Positions 6,904 to 14,348 are shown, numbered from the stretch's first letter. The stretch: 15,592 bases of DNA from CAXMNX01 sp964194845 (GCA_964194845.1 CAXMNX010000006.1:1-15592), one strand, 5' to 3'. Notes: a model not told the origin generated them from the letters alone. Made by a program: numbers and translations.

Positions 6904-7713
6904 TTAACAAAGTCGAACCTCTGACAGGCGGTCAGCGAGGAAGCGTCGTGCCTTGGTCAGGCGCCCGGAACGGGCGAGATCGCGATGGCAAACAACCCAC
7001 GTCGGAACAGCGGGCAATTCGTGTGGGGTATCGATTTGCACCAGGCCAGGGGTCATGCGACCAACGTAAGTTGGCAGTATCGCGCGGCCCGCACCTTGCG
7101 CCGCAAACGACGCCAACGTCAGGAAACTGTCCGCCGAGACCGGCCGATTTTGCAAAGGCGCATGGCGTTCAAGCCACTCTGCTGCCCGCGTCCGCTGAAG
7201 CCTGCCGCTTAACCCAAGCCATGTCGGCGGGCTGTCTTTGCGTGCAAACACGGAAAATCCCAGCTTGCCCCCATCAATTCCATGCAACTCGTCTGCAAGC
7301 CTGTCTGTAGGGCGAACGGCGATATCTGCTTGCAACCGCGTGAAATCGACGTGTGTGTTATCGGAGATAAGATCAACCGGCTGGCCAATTTCTTCTGCAA
7401 GGTCACGGGCAATTTTGGGAAGCACCAGGATGCAAAGGGAATCGGTTGATGTGATCCGCAACCTACCTGACACCGCCGGGCGCTCGGCGTTGATCAGGTC
7501 ACCAATTCGGTTGAGCGAGCTGCCAGCTTCGCGCATGGCCTCGATCAGTTCGACCCGGTCGGCTGAAATGCGATAGCCGCGCGCGGTTTTGTCGAAAAGC
7601 CTGAGCCCTTGCGTGGTCTCAAACGCCGCTATGCGACGAAGGACCGTGGCGTGATTGACACCAAGCGCGCGCGCGGCACCGGCGACCGAGCCTTCGTCCG
7701 CCACGGCCAGCAC
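6904..7713 (-). CDS. LysR-family transcriptional regulator, apparent nonsense at codon 2
   Basis: The N-terminal winged HTH is clear (EGSVAGAARALGVNHATVLRRIAAFE), followed by the linker and a periplasmic-binding-like effector domain with GRLRITSTDSLC. The first usable start is GTG at 7713, but family-like sequence continues upstream in frame as NAQINWDDLRF (to about 7746), which is the usual first helix. The frame then meets TAA at 7747-7749, immediately preceded by ATG at 7750-7752. The intended gene therefore probably began at 7752 and reads Met-stop. Use of GTG 7713 would lose part of helix 1. The gene is divergent from the cytochrome c' operon, which it may have regulated. Confidence 0.8.
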   Translation of the reverse strand: MLAVADEGSVAGAARALGVNHATVLRRIAAFETTQGLRLFDKTARGYRISADRVELIEAMREAGSSLNRIGDLINAERPAVSGRLRITSTDSLCILVLPKIARDLAEEIGQPVDLISDNTHVDFTRLQADIAVRPTDRLADELHGIDGGKLGFSVFARKDSPPTWLGLSGRLQRTRAAEWLERHAPLQNRPVSADSFLTLASFAAQGAGRAILPTYVGRMTPGLVQIDTPHELPAVPTWVVCHRDLARSGRLTKARRFLADRLSEVRLC

Positions 7714-7839
7714 GAAGCGAAGATCATCCCAGTTTATCTGTGCGTTTTACATGAGGAGATCCGCAGTTTTGCAGAGTATCCTTTTTGCTAAACCAGCCTA
7801 GTGTTGCGAGGCCAGACAATTTTTCGGGAGGTTCATTTC

Positions 7840-8310
7840 ACGGCACTATCACGGGCAATTATTATGACTGCTGCCATTGCGGCGACGGCATGCCTCGCTT
7901 TTGCGGGCAGCCACGGCGGAAATCCGGCTGTCAAAGCCCGGAAATCGCACATGCAGCTTAACCTGCATAATATTAGTATTCTCGGCAAGATGGCGAAAGG
8001 TGAGGTCGACTATGATGCCGATACGGCCATGGCTGCGGCCAGTAACCTTGCCGCAATAGCCACTCTCAGCCACCAGGGCTATTGGGTTCCAGGCACGTCA
8101 AACGCCGAGCTTGGCGACGAGACGCGCGCACTGGCGGCGATCTGGGAAAGCGGCTCGACGGCCGGTGCAATTTCGGGTCAATTGGCCGAAGCTGCCGCGA
8201 ATTTGGCGGCTGTTGCAGGGGACGGAAAAGATGCACTTGGCGCGGCACTTGGACCTGTGGGCGGCGCCTGTGGCGCGTGCCACAAGGCAAACCGCCAATC
8301 GAACAACTGA
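7840..8310 (+). CDS. Cytochrome c' (class II c-type), with ACG at the expected start
   Basis: The body matches cytochrome c': AVKARKSHMQLNLHNISILGKMAKGEVDYDADTAMAAASNLA and a C-terminal heme site CGACHKANR about 13 residues from the end, with the Arg after CxxCH as in the family. It is periplasmic, a four-helix bundle with a high-spin heme, and homologues bind NO or CO. A strong GGGAGG (7826-7831) sits eight bases before ACG at 7840, not before an ATG. Starting at that ACG gives a good signal peptide with a basic n-region (ALSRAIIMTAAIAATACLAFA). The first ATG, at 7864, would lack the basic residues and has a poor ribosome site. GTG 7801 is also possible but starts ahead of the ribosome site. 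Confidence 0.82.
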   Translation, partial: TALSRAIIMTAAIAATACLAFAGSHGGNPAVKARKSHMQLNLHNISILGKMAKGEVDYDADTAMAAASNLAAIATLSHQGYWVPGTSNAELGDETRALAAIWESGSTAGAISGQLAEAAANLAAVAGDGKDALGAALGPVGGACGACHKANRQSNN

Positions 8311-8316
8311 CTGGTC

Positions 8317-8348
8317 ACCCGGGCGCGGACTTCCGCCCGCGCCTGGGT
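8317..8348 (+). other. Strong intergenic hairpin between two cytochrome genes
   Basis: ACCC-G-GGCGCGG (8317-8328) pairs with CCGCGCC-T-GGGT (8337-8348): 12 pairs, one of them G-U in RNA, around an 8-base loop. No T-run follows, and the next gene starts nine bases later at 8357, with GGGT of the stem as its nearest possible ribosome site. A 3' stabiliser for the cytochrome c' message, or an attenuator of the next gene, fits better than a simple terminator. Confidence 0.65.
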
Positions 8349-8356
8349 CTAAATAA

Positions 8357-9233
8357 TTGCGTCGGTATTTTGCTTATTTTGTCTTGATTGGGCTTGTCGC
8401 GCTTGCGGCGGGCCTTTTTATCACGCGACCACGACACGTTGATGCAACCCGTTTCGCGGCAGTCACAGGTGATGCGCTTCGCGGCCAAGCGGTGTTCTGG
8501 GCCGGTGGCTGCGCGTCCTGCCACAAGGCCGAAGGGTCGGAAGATGCTTTGGCGTTGCCTGGCGGGCGACGGTTCAAAACCGACTTTGGAACCTTCATCG
8601 CGCCCAATATCTCGCCGGATGCGGCCCACGGACTGGGTGCCTGGGGATATCGCGGATTTTGCCAGCGCGATGCTGATGGGCACCTCGCCCGAAGGCGTGC
8701 ATTACTATCCGGCCTTTCCCTATTCGACCTATACCCGCGCCAGCGATCAGGACATTGCCGATCTTTGGGCATTTTTGCAGACCTTGCCGACGCAGAGCCG
8801 CGCCGACGTGCCGCACGAGCTTGGGTTCCCGTTTTCGATCCGGGCTTCCGTTGGCGGGTGGAAGCTGTTGTTTTTCAAAGATACCTTCGTTCAGGCTTCG
8901 GGTGACAATGAGCGCGGGCGATACCTGGTCGAAGCCCTTGGTCATTGCGCCGAGTGCCACACGCCGCGAAACCTGTTGGGTGCGCTGGATACATCGCGCT
9001 GGATGGCGGGGGCGCCGAACCCTTCCGGTAAGGGCAAAATCCCCGACCTGACGTCGCCGAATTTTGACTGGAGCGAGGCGGACATCGCCTATTTCCTAGA
9101 GACCGGCTTCACGCCTGATTTCGACAGCGCTGGTGGCGAGATGGCCGAGGTTATCCTGAATATGGCGAAGCTGTCGCCGGAAGATCGTGCGGCGATCGCC
9201 AGCTATATCAAAGCGTTGCCGCCAGCGAATTGA
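8357..9233 (+). pseudogene. Membrane-anchored diheme cytochrome c, disrupted by a +1 frameshift
   Basis: The first frame (from TTG 8357) gives a membrane anchor (YFAYFVLIGLVALAAGLFI), the first heme site Cys52-Ala-Ser-Cys-His56 and NISPDAAHGLGAW. At 8643-8646 a run of four G shifts the frame. With one G removed the text reads HGLGAW-DIA-DFASAMLMGTSPEGVHYYPAFPYSTY, exactly the spacing expected. The rest follows in the second frame with the second heme site CAECHTPR and TSPNFDWSEADIAYFLETG. Reconstructed length is 291 residues, full for this family of periplasm-facing electron carriers. It is co-directional with cytochrome c', 46 bp downstream. It is either a true pseudogene or a homopolymer sequencing error; no other lesion is visible. 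Confidence 0.8.
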
Positions 9234-9246
9234 ATGCGCGTAAGGA

Positions 9247-10200
9247 TCAGGCGCGGCCCAATTTTTCCAACCGTGCGGCCTTTAGGCGGGCGAAATCGTC
9301 GCCTGCGTGATAGGACGAGCGGGTAAGTGGTGTGGCCGAGACCATCAGAAAGCCCTTGCCGTAGGCGGCTTTTTCATAAGCCGCGAATTCATCCGGCGGC
9401 ACGAAACGATCCAAGCGGTGGTGCTTCGGCGTTGGTTGCAGGTATTGGCCGATGGTCAGAAAGTCGATTTCGGCAGCGCGCATGTCGTCCATGACCGCGT
9501 GAATGGCCTGCCGATCTTCGCCGAGGCCGACCATGAGCCCGGATTTAGTGAACATCGTCGGGTCAAGTTCCTTTACCCGCTGCAACAGGCGCAGCGAATG
9601 GAAGTAACGTGCGCCGGGGCGGACTACGGGGTATAGGCCGGGAACCGTCTCAAGGTTGTGGTTGAAGACATCGGGCCTGGCTTCGACAACAAGTTCAAGT
9701 ACTTCCGGGGCGCATTTGATGAAGTCGGGCGTCAGGATCTCGATCGTGGTTCCGGGGGCTTGCCGCCGAATGGCGCGGATCGTCTGGGCGAAATGTTCGG
9801 CCCCGCCATCTTCGACATCGTCGCGATCAACGCTGGTGATGACGACATGGTTAAGGCCAAGCTTTTTTACCGCATCCGCCACGCGACCGGGCTCGAAAAC
9901 ATCGAGCCCCTCGGGCGGTTTGCCGGTGGCGATATTGCAGAATGTACAGGCGCGCGTGCAGACCTCGCCCATGATCATCATCGTGGCGTGACCTTGCGAC
10001 CAGCATTCGCCGACGTTTGGGCAGCCGGCTTCTTCGCAGACCGTGGTGAGTTTATGCTCGCGCATGATGTCGCGGGTTTTCTTGTAGCCCTCGGACACCG
10101 GTGCCCTGACCCGGATCCAATCTGGCTTTTTCGGCTGAACATTGTCCGGGCCACGCGCCTTTTCGGGGTGGCGCTGATCCGGGATTTTGATGTCACGCAT
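9247..10200 (-). CDS. lipA: Lipoyl synthase
   Basis: 317 residues. A radical SAM enzyme that inserts two sulfurs into octanoyl groups on lipoyl-dependent E2/H proteins. Both clusters are visible: auxiliary Cys55, Cys60, Cys66 (CEEAGCPNVGEC) with the C-terminal RSSYHAGDDF serine ligand region (294-303), and the radical SAM triad Cys81, Cys85, Cys88 (CTRACTFC). ATG 10200 (MRDIKIPDQRHPEKARGPDN) is chosen because GGGAA lies six bases upstream and the family starts there; the open frame runs 45 codons further up but that extension is not homologous. It converges with the diheme cytochrome gene (13 bp between stops). It is divergent from the aquaporin gene, with 149 bp between them; no confident promoter was found there. 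Confidence 0.97.
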   Translation of the reverse strand: MRDIKIPDQRHPEKARGPDNVQPKKPDWIRVRAPVSEGYKKTRDIMREHKLTTVCEEAGCPNVGECWSQGHATMMIMGEVCTRACTFCNIATGKPPEGLDVFEPGRVADAVKKLGLNHVVITSVDRDDVEDGGAEHFAQTIRAIRRQAPGTTIEILTPDFIKCAPEVLELVVEARPDVFNHNLETVPGLYPVVRPGARYFHSLRLLQRVKELDPTMFTKSGLMVGLGEDRQAIHAVMDDMRAAEIDFLTIGQYLQPTPKHHRLDRFVPPDEFAAYEKAAYGKGFLMVSATPLTRSSYHAGDDFARLKAARLEKLGRA

Positions 10201-10349
10201 GGAATTTTCCCATTGTTGGCGCGGAAAATACCCTAATCCCGCCAAAGCGCCAGAGCCAGATGCGCCCTTGCATAACGGCTTTGCAATTCGCGCCTTGTTT
10301 CGCCAATATATGGTATGCGGTTCACGTTGATACACAAAGGATGGGACAG

Positions 10350-11021
10350 ATGATGAAGAAATATGTGGCCGAGGTGATCGGAACGTTCACCCTGGTCTTC
10401 TTTGGCTGTGCGACGATACTTTTTATGAGCACGGGCGGTTCGCTGGACCAGATCGGGCCTGATCCGGTTGGTTTTCTTGGTATCAGTCTGGCGTTTGGCC
10501 TTGCCGTTGTGGCGATGGCTTACGGCATTGGCCCGATCTCGGGGGCGCATCTGAACCCGGCAGTCAGCCTTGGCGTCCACTTGGCGGGCAGGATGAGCAT
10601 GAACGATATGCTTGGCTATTGGGTCGCACAGGTCGCGGGCGGTCTGATCGCGGCGATCGTGCTTTTGATCATGGGCGGCGCACCGGGCGATGCCTCGACA
10701 ATGATTGGCTCGAATGGCGTGTTGGCGGCACTGATTTTTGAGGTCGTGGCGACGTTCATATTCGTCACGATGATCCTGGGTGCCACGCAGGAGGGGCATT
10801 CAACGCCGGTTGCCGGGCTGGCGATTGGCCTGACGCTGGTTCTGATCCACCTGGCGGGGATCACGACATCGGGGGCTTCGGTGAACCCGGCGCGGTCGAT
10901 TGCGACAAACTTGTTTAATCCCGAGGCGCTGAGCCAGATATGGCTCTATATCATCGCACCTTTGGCGGGCGGTGCATTGGCGGGGATTTTGCACAAATCC
11001 GGGCTTACCGCGGCGGACTGA
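10350..11021 (+). CDS. Aquaporin, AqpZ-type MIP channel
   Basis: 223 residues and six transmembrane segments. Both NPA loops are intact: SGAHLNPAVSLG and SGASVNPARSIATNLF. The selectivity filter, by alignment to AqpZ, is Phe (SLAFGLAVVAMAYG), His (LVLIHLAG) and Arg (NPAR), with Ala where E. coli AqpZ has Thr183. Phe-His-Arg points to water rather than glycerol. The start is ATG 10350 or the adjoining ATG 10353; AAAGG at 10336-10340 and GGGA at 10343-10346 support these, and the longer frame from 10260 is non-homologous. Strong hairpin downstream. Confidence 0.92.
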   Translation: MMKKYVAEVIGTFTLVFFGCATILFMSTGGSLDQIGPDPVGFLGISLAFGLAVVAMAYGIGPISGAHLNPAVSLGVHLAGRMSMNDMLGYWVAQVAGGLIAAIVLLIMGGAPGDASTMIGSNGVLAALIFEVVATFIFVTMILGATQEGHSTPVAGLAIGLTLVLIHLAGITTSGASVNPARSIATNLFNPEALSQIWLYIIAPLAGGALAGILHKSGLTAAD

Positions 11022-11028
11022 TCAAGGC

Positions 11029-11058
11029 TGCGCCGGGCGATTTTTCGTGCCCGGCGCA
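11029..11058. terminator. Perfect 10-bp hairpin between aquaporin and DUF6456 genes
   Basis: TGCGCCGGGC (11029-11038) pairs perfectly with GCCCGGCGCA (11049-11058) around a T-rich 10-base loop. It lies between convergent stops at 11021 and 11073, so it probably ends both transcripts. No T-run on the plus side. Confidence 0.75.
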
Positions 11059-11072
11059 AACATACCCCTTGG

Positions 11073-12149
11073 CTATCCGATCAGCGGCGACCAGTTGCCC
11101 TGGGCTTCGTCGTAGTGGCGTTTGAGCCGCAAAAGCGCGATGCGCAGGACGATCTTGCCGGACCTTGCCGACCAGCCCATGCGGCGTTCGGCGGCCTCCA
11201 TGCCTTCTAGAAAACAGCAGCATCGCAAGACGACATCGCCCAAACCTGGCCCGAGGTCGGAAAGCGCCCCGGTTACGCGATTGCGCGCCGCCGCCGAACC
11301 GCCGCTTTCGGTTGATGATGCGAATTCGCCGCGGATACCGCCGGTCAAAAACCGATCCCAGTTCTGCGCGATGCGCGGACCCATCTGGGCCAGTTCGAAA
11401 TCTTCGCGCAAACGCTCGCCGGCCGCGACCAGATTGGGGCTGAGAAATGGCTGCCCGGTTTTGTCGCGCCGACGTGCCAGCGATTGAAGCGGGCTTTCGG
11501 CGGCATTGTAGCGCACGCGACGCCGTTTTCCGGCACCATCGGGAATTGACTTGGCTTCATGGTCACCGTGTTGCGCGGCGGAGGGTCGCTGGTCTTCCGC
11601 CAGGCCTGCCCGCCGGGCTTCGTCTTCGGCCAGAAACCGCTTCAGGGCATGGCGCCCAGCGGTGGTGATCCGATACCGCGAGATACGGCCTTCGGAGGAT
11701 GGTGCGACCCAATCTTTAAGCGCCATTGCTTCGGCCAATGGGCGGTCAACAACGGCCGTTCGCAGGGTCTGACCGTTTTCGGCCTCGCGCACCACGACGG
11801 CCTTTTCCATGTCCTTGGCGATGGCAAGGCAGGCGCCCGGTTCGTTCAGGCGGCGCAGAATTCGCAACGCTTCGCGGCGAAGGTTGGCTTCGTTCGGGAA
11901 GAGCATCTCGGTGGAATTTGGGGCAATCGTCATTGTTTCTCCGTCTTCGACTTTCAGATCGTTGGACGCCTTTGGCGTATCCGCGCGGCCAAGACGGATT
12001 AACGCAAAATCAACCAAAGGGTCGTCGCGCCGGGTTTCGTATCGCCGGATCTGACGCAATATTGTCGAGGCGTGGCATCCGGCTTCGCGGGCAAGTGAGC
12101 GGATCGACCGTCCGTGTTCGGGCTGTTTCCGCACTGTGTCCATGACCAT
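11073..12149 (-). CDS. DUF6456-type helix-turn-helix protein
   Basis: 358 residues. An HTH near the N-terminus (about 14-36, GRSIRSLAREAGCHASTILRQIRR, followed by YETRRDDPLVD) resembles a resolvase/Hin-like DNA-binding domain. A winged-helix-like middle follows (MLFPNEANLRREALRILRRLNEPGACLAIAKDMEKAVVV), then a C-terminal domain (about 210-355; FELAQMGPRIAQNWDRFLTGG, RRMGWSARSGKIVLRIALLRLKRHY) typical of DUF6456 proteins in Rhodobacteraceae. The targets are unknown. Possible starts are ATG 12149 and ATG 12143; neither has a good ribosome site, and a TAA lies in frame nine codons upstream of 12149. Homologues, as I recall them, start with a longer W-P-containing segment, so the N-terminus may have been altered by the neighbouring insertion. 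Confidence 0.8.
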   Translation of the reverse strand: MVMDTVRKQPEHGRSIRSLAREAGCHASTILRQIRRYETRRDDPLVDFALIRLGRADTPKASNDLKVEDGETMTIAPNSTEMLFPNEANLRREALRILRRLNEPGACLAIAKDMEKAVVVREAENGQTLRTAVVDRPLAEAMALKDWVAPSSEGRISRYRITTAGRHALKRFLAEDEARRAGLAEDQRPSAAQHGDHEAKSIPDGAGKRRRVRYNAAESPLQSLARRRDKTGQPFLSPNLVAAGERLREDFELAQMGPRIAQNWDRFLTGGIRGEFASSTESGGSAAARNRVTGALSDLGPGLGDVVLRCCCFLEGMEAAERRMGWSARSGKIVLRIALLRLKRHYDEAQGNWSPLIG

Positions 12150-12250
12150 CCATCGTTGTATCTGACAGTCTATTTAACTCCATTATTGAAACGAGTTACA
12201 ATACGCAGCGCGTTGCTTACTGGCCAATAATTGTCTATGAGTGTCCATGA
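12136..12250. repeat. Short direct repeats in the gap before the integrase
   Basis: GTGTCCATGA occurs at 12136-12145, across the start of the DUF6456 gene, and again at 12241-12250; a variant TTGTCTATGA abuts the second copy at 12231-12240. The exact 10-bp match 105 bp apart and the tandem arrangement suggest recombinase or regulator sites at the element edge. No tRNA T-arm or CCA-like end is present. Confidence 0.35.
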
Positions 12251-12276
12251 GAGTGCACCACAATCCGGGCAAAATT

Positions 12277-12311
12277 GTCCCCCATGAGTCCCCCAGATGC
12301 CGCTGGGGGAC
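12277..12311. repeat. GTCCCCCA boxes and inverted repeat at the integrase start
   Basis: GTCCCCCA is present at 12277-12284 and 12288-12295 as direct copies 11 bp apart, and inverted as TGGGGGAC at 12304-12311 with an 8-base gap. The cluster overlaps the integrase start codons. It could be arm-type integrase binding sites, or an autoregulatory hairpin in the mRNA leader. Confidence 0.5.
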
Positions 12312-13552
12312 AGATTGAGCAGATGAAACGCGAACTGAACGACAGATTTCTAAAAAGCCTCGATCCGCCAGAGGTTGGACGGATTGAGATTTCTGACGCG
12401 CAATGTGTGGGTCTTCGTTTCCGGTTGTCGTCCAAAGGCAAGGCAACTTGGGTCTATGAGAAGCGTATTCGCGGCGGGCGGAAGCGCAAGTTTGCGCTGG
12501 GCACATGGCCGAAGCCGACAAGCCTATCAGAAGCACGAAAGATGGCGTTTGAAATTCTGGTCGAAGCGAACAAGGGTATTGACCGCATCGACATCGCGGA
12601 GCGTGAACGAAGAGAGCGCCTGACCGAACAGGCATCACTGACCACTGTGCGCAAGGCCATCGACGCCTACGCGGATTTGCACCTCAGCACGATCCGCACC
12701 GGGGATGAGCGAAAGCGCCAGCTCGTCCAATCGCTTTCTGAGCAAATGGACGTATCTGTAGGGGCCCTTACCCGTAAGGATTTACAGGAGGCAGTTGACC
12801 AAAAAGCGAGGGAAGGTCGGAAGCCATACGCAAATAGGATCAGGGCGGCGTTGGTTGCATTCGCCAACTGGTGTTTCGTTCGGGGATATATCAAGGAACC
12901 AATCGGCGTTGGGATTTCCAAGGCGACGAGAGAGAAAGCGAGGGATCGTGTTCTTTCGTTGGGAGAGGTTCGCGCGATTTGGTCTGCGACCTGGGATATG
13001 GGTGAGCTTTGGGGGCCGTTCTTCCGCCTCATGATCCTGACAGGCCAGAGACGTGGTGAAATCTGCAAGCTTCGTTGGTCTGAGGTGAATTCTGAAAACC
13101 GAGCTATTATCAAGCCAGGCTCTCAGACTAAGAATGGCAAGGCGCATACAACTCATCTCTCCGATGCGGCACTCAAAGAGTTGGAATTGCTAAAGGAGAT
13201 GCCGACCAGTCGTATGTTCGTGTTTTCCTTTGACGGCTTGAGACCGATTGTAAATGCATCCTGCTCCAAGCGTCGACTAGATGAAATGCTCGGGGACGAT
13301 TTTGAGCCCTGGCGTGTCCACGATTTGCGAACCGCAATGGCCACGGCTCTAGCTGGGGCCGGGGAACCTGAGACGGTCGTCGACCGCATTCTAAATCACT
13401 CTGCGTCTGGAAGCGCACCGAGCGCGGTGACCAGAGTATATCAGCAGTCTGAATTGCTCCCGCAGAGAGCGGCTGCACTTGACCGCTGGGCGGACATGGT
13501 GACAGGCACACGCGGCCAAGTGGTAGATTTACCGGGGCGGCAAAATGCATAG
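12284..13552 (+). CDS. int: Tyrosine integrase with arm-type (DUF4102-like) DNA-binding domain
   Basis: 422 residues from ATG 12284. The N-terminal arm domain (about 15-100) has the family pattern SDAQCVGLRFRLSSKGKATWVYEKRI...RKFALGTWP-LSEARKMA. A SAM-like core-binding domain follows (about 118-210), then the catalytic domain with Arg256 (LTGQRRGE), a Lys near 283-286, His346-Asp-Leu-Arg349, His372 (LNHS) and Tyr386 (RVYQQSE). All catalytic residues are present, so it should be active in site-specific insertion and excision of the element to its right. Alternative start ATG 12323 has GGGGGA 12 bases upstream, but would begin only a few residues before the arm domain. The stop overlaps the next ORF by eight bases. 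No tRNA gene borders it. Confidence 0.95.
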   Translation: MSPPDAAGGQIEQMKRELNDRFLKSLDPPEVGRIEISDAQCVGLRFRLSSKGKATWVYEKRIRGGRKRKFALGTWPKPTSLSEARKMAFEILVEANKGIDRIDIAERERRERLTEQASLTTVRKAIDAYADLHLSTIRTGDERKRQLVQSLSEQMDVSVGALTRKDLQEAVDQKAREGRKPYANRIRAALVAFANWCFVRGYIKEPIGVGISKATREKARDRVLSLGEVRAIWSATWDMGELWGPFFRLMILTGQRRGEICKLRWSEVNSENRAIIKPGSQTKNGKAHTTHLSDAALKELELLKEMPTSRMFVFSFDGLRPIVNASCSKRRLDEMLGDDFEPWRVHDLRTAMATALAGAGEPETVVDRILNHSASGSAPSAVTRVYQQSELLPQRAAALDRWADMVTGTRGQVVDLPGRQNA

Positions 13553-14267
13553 CCCGGCCGGTTACACGCCCCTTAGCGAACTCAACGTGAATGCCAAATG
13601 GGATGAACATCTATCTCATGACGAAGTAGCGGCGCGGATTTTGGATGTTGGCGGAATATTTGCTACGAATGCTGCTGGCATTGCATTCAGGCTTAGCGAG
13701 CACATACTTGCAACGCACCTTGGCCGGTTCGCCTTTGTCGATCCAAATTCGTGGGTGGTATCCTTGCCTAGACCCGGCGATTTCAGGAATGAAATTAGAG
13801 GCGATCTGCAGCTCTATGCGGGCGGCTTCACATCTGTTGACGCCGAGTATGACGAGCGCCTGGGTAACATTTTGTCCAACTTGCCGATTTCGGAGATGAA
13901 ATCGAGTGGCGCAGACAACCGGCTGCCCGACAACGTTCCTGACGGCCTGGTGATAGAAGTTGCGAAGCTTGACGGTTCGCCCATTTGCATGACGGACGGC
14001 GACTTTGCAAAGGTAGAAACGAAGCTTCTGGCAGATTTGAAAACTCTAGCCAAAAACCCGTCGCCCATAAGGCACGCCACACCTGAAGACGAGGAGCGAG
14101 CCTACAAAGAATTCATAACCCCCTATGTCGATGACGGTACGCGCGCAACGATGCCATTCCACGAGGAATGGCAAAAGCAGAATAGTATCAGCCGGAAACG
14201 GCTGCGTGAGCTAAGGAAGCTGTTCGCTCCCACCGATTGGCAGAGGCCGGGAGCCCAAAAAGGCTAG
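13545..14267 (+). CDS. Unknown element protein, 240 residues, coupled to the integrase
   Basis: ATG 13545 overlaps the integrase stop by eight bases and has GGGGCGG (13534-13540) upstream, so it is probably co-translated. I do not recognise the family. The N-terminal two thirds look globular (HDEVAARILDVGGIFATNAAGIAFRLSEHILATHLGRF, then VVSLPRPGDFRNEIRGDLQLYAGG). A possible helix spans FAKVETKLLADLKTLAKN, and the C-terminus is basic (SISRKRLRELRKLFAPTDWQRPGAQKG). No signal peptide or membrane segment. Base composition is visibly less GC-rich than the core genes. The last codons and stop lie in the first copy of a 55-bp tandem repeat; the second copy also encodes a related tail (APAEWQKPDAL) in another frame, suggesting recent 3' rearrangement. 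Confidence 0.7.
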   Translation: MHSPAGYTPLSELNVNAKWDEHLSHDEVAARILDVGGIFATNAAGIAFRLSEHILATHLGRFAFVDPNSWVVSLPRPGDFRNEIRGDLQLYAGGFTSVDAEYDERLGNILSNLPISEMKSSGADNRLPDNVPDGLVIEVAKLDGSPICMTDGDFAKVETKLLADLKTLAKNPSPIRHATPEDEERAYKEFITPYVDDGTRATMPFHEEWQKQNSISRKRLRELRKLFAPTDWQRPGAQKG

Positions 14268-14334
14268 AAACGCGCGAATCGCTCCCGCTGAATGGCAGAA
14301 GCCGGATGCCCTAAGAATCGAGAAACGCGCGAAA
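14225..14334. repeat. 55-bp imperfect tandem duplication at the 3' end of the unknown gene
   Basis: Copy 1 (14225-14279) and copy 2 (14280-14334) agree at about 43 of 55 positions and share CGCTCCC, TGGCAGA, GCCGG and GAAACGCGCGAA blocks. Copy 1 encodes APTDWQRPGAQKG-stop. Copy 2 read with the same codon phase encodes APAEWQKPDALRIEKRAKL-stop. Because 55 is not divisible by three, copy 2 is out of frame with the gene. Confidence 0.7.
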
Positions 14335-14348
14335 CTCTAACAGCCGCG

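Noticed and set aside
10201..10335. N-terminal extension of lipA to 10335
   Set aside because: The extra 45 codons are not lipoyl synthase sequence, and the ATG at 10200 has a ribosome site and the family's usual start.
10260..10349. N-terminal extension of the aquaporin to 10260
   Set aside because: The added residues are not channel-like, and ribosome-site sequence lies just before ATG 10350/10353.
12150..12283. tRNA gene or tRNA 3' fragment as integration site
   Set aside because: I looked for a T-loop (GTTCGAATC-like) and an acceptor end next to the integrase and found none.
12183..12638. 151-codon minus-strand frame over the integrase 5' end
   Set aside because: It runs antisense to the conserved arm domain; the translation is low in structure and has no ribosome site.
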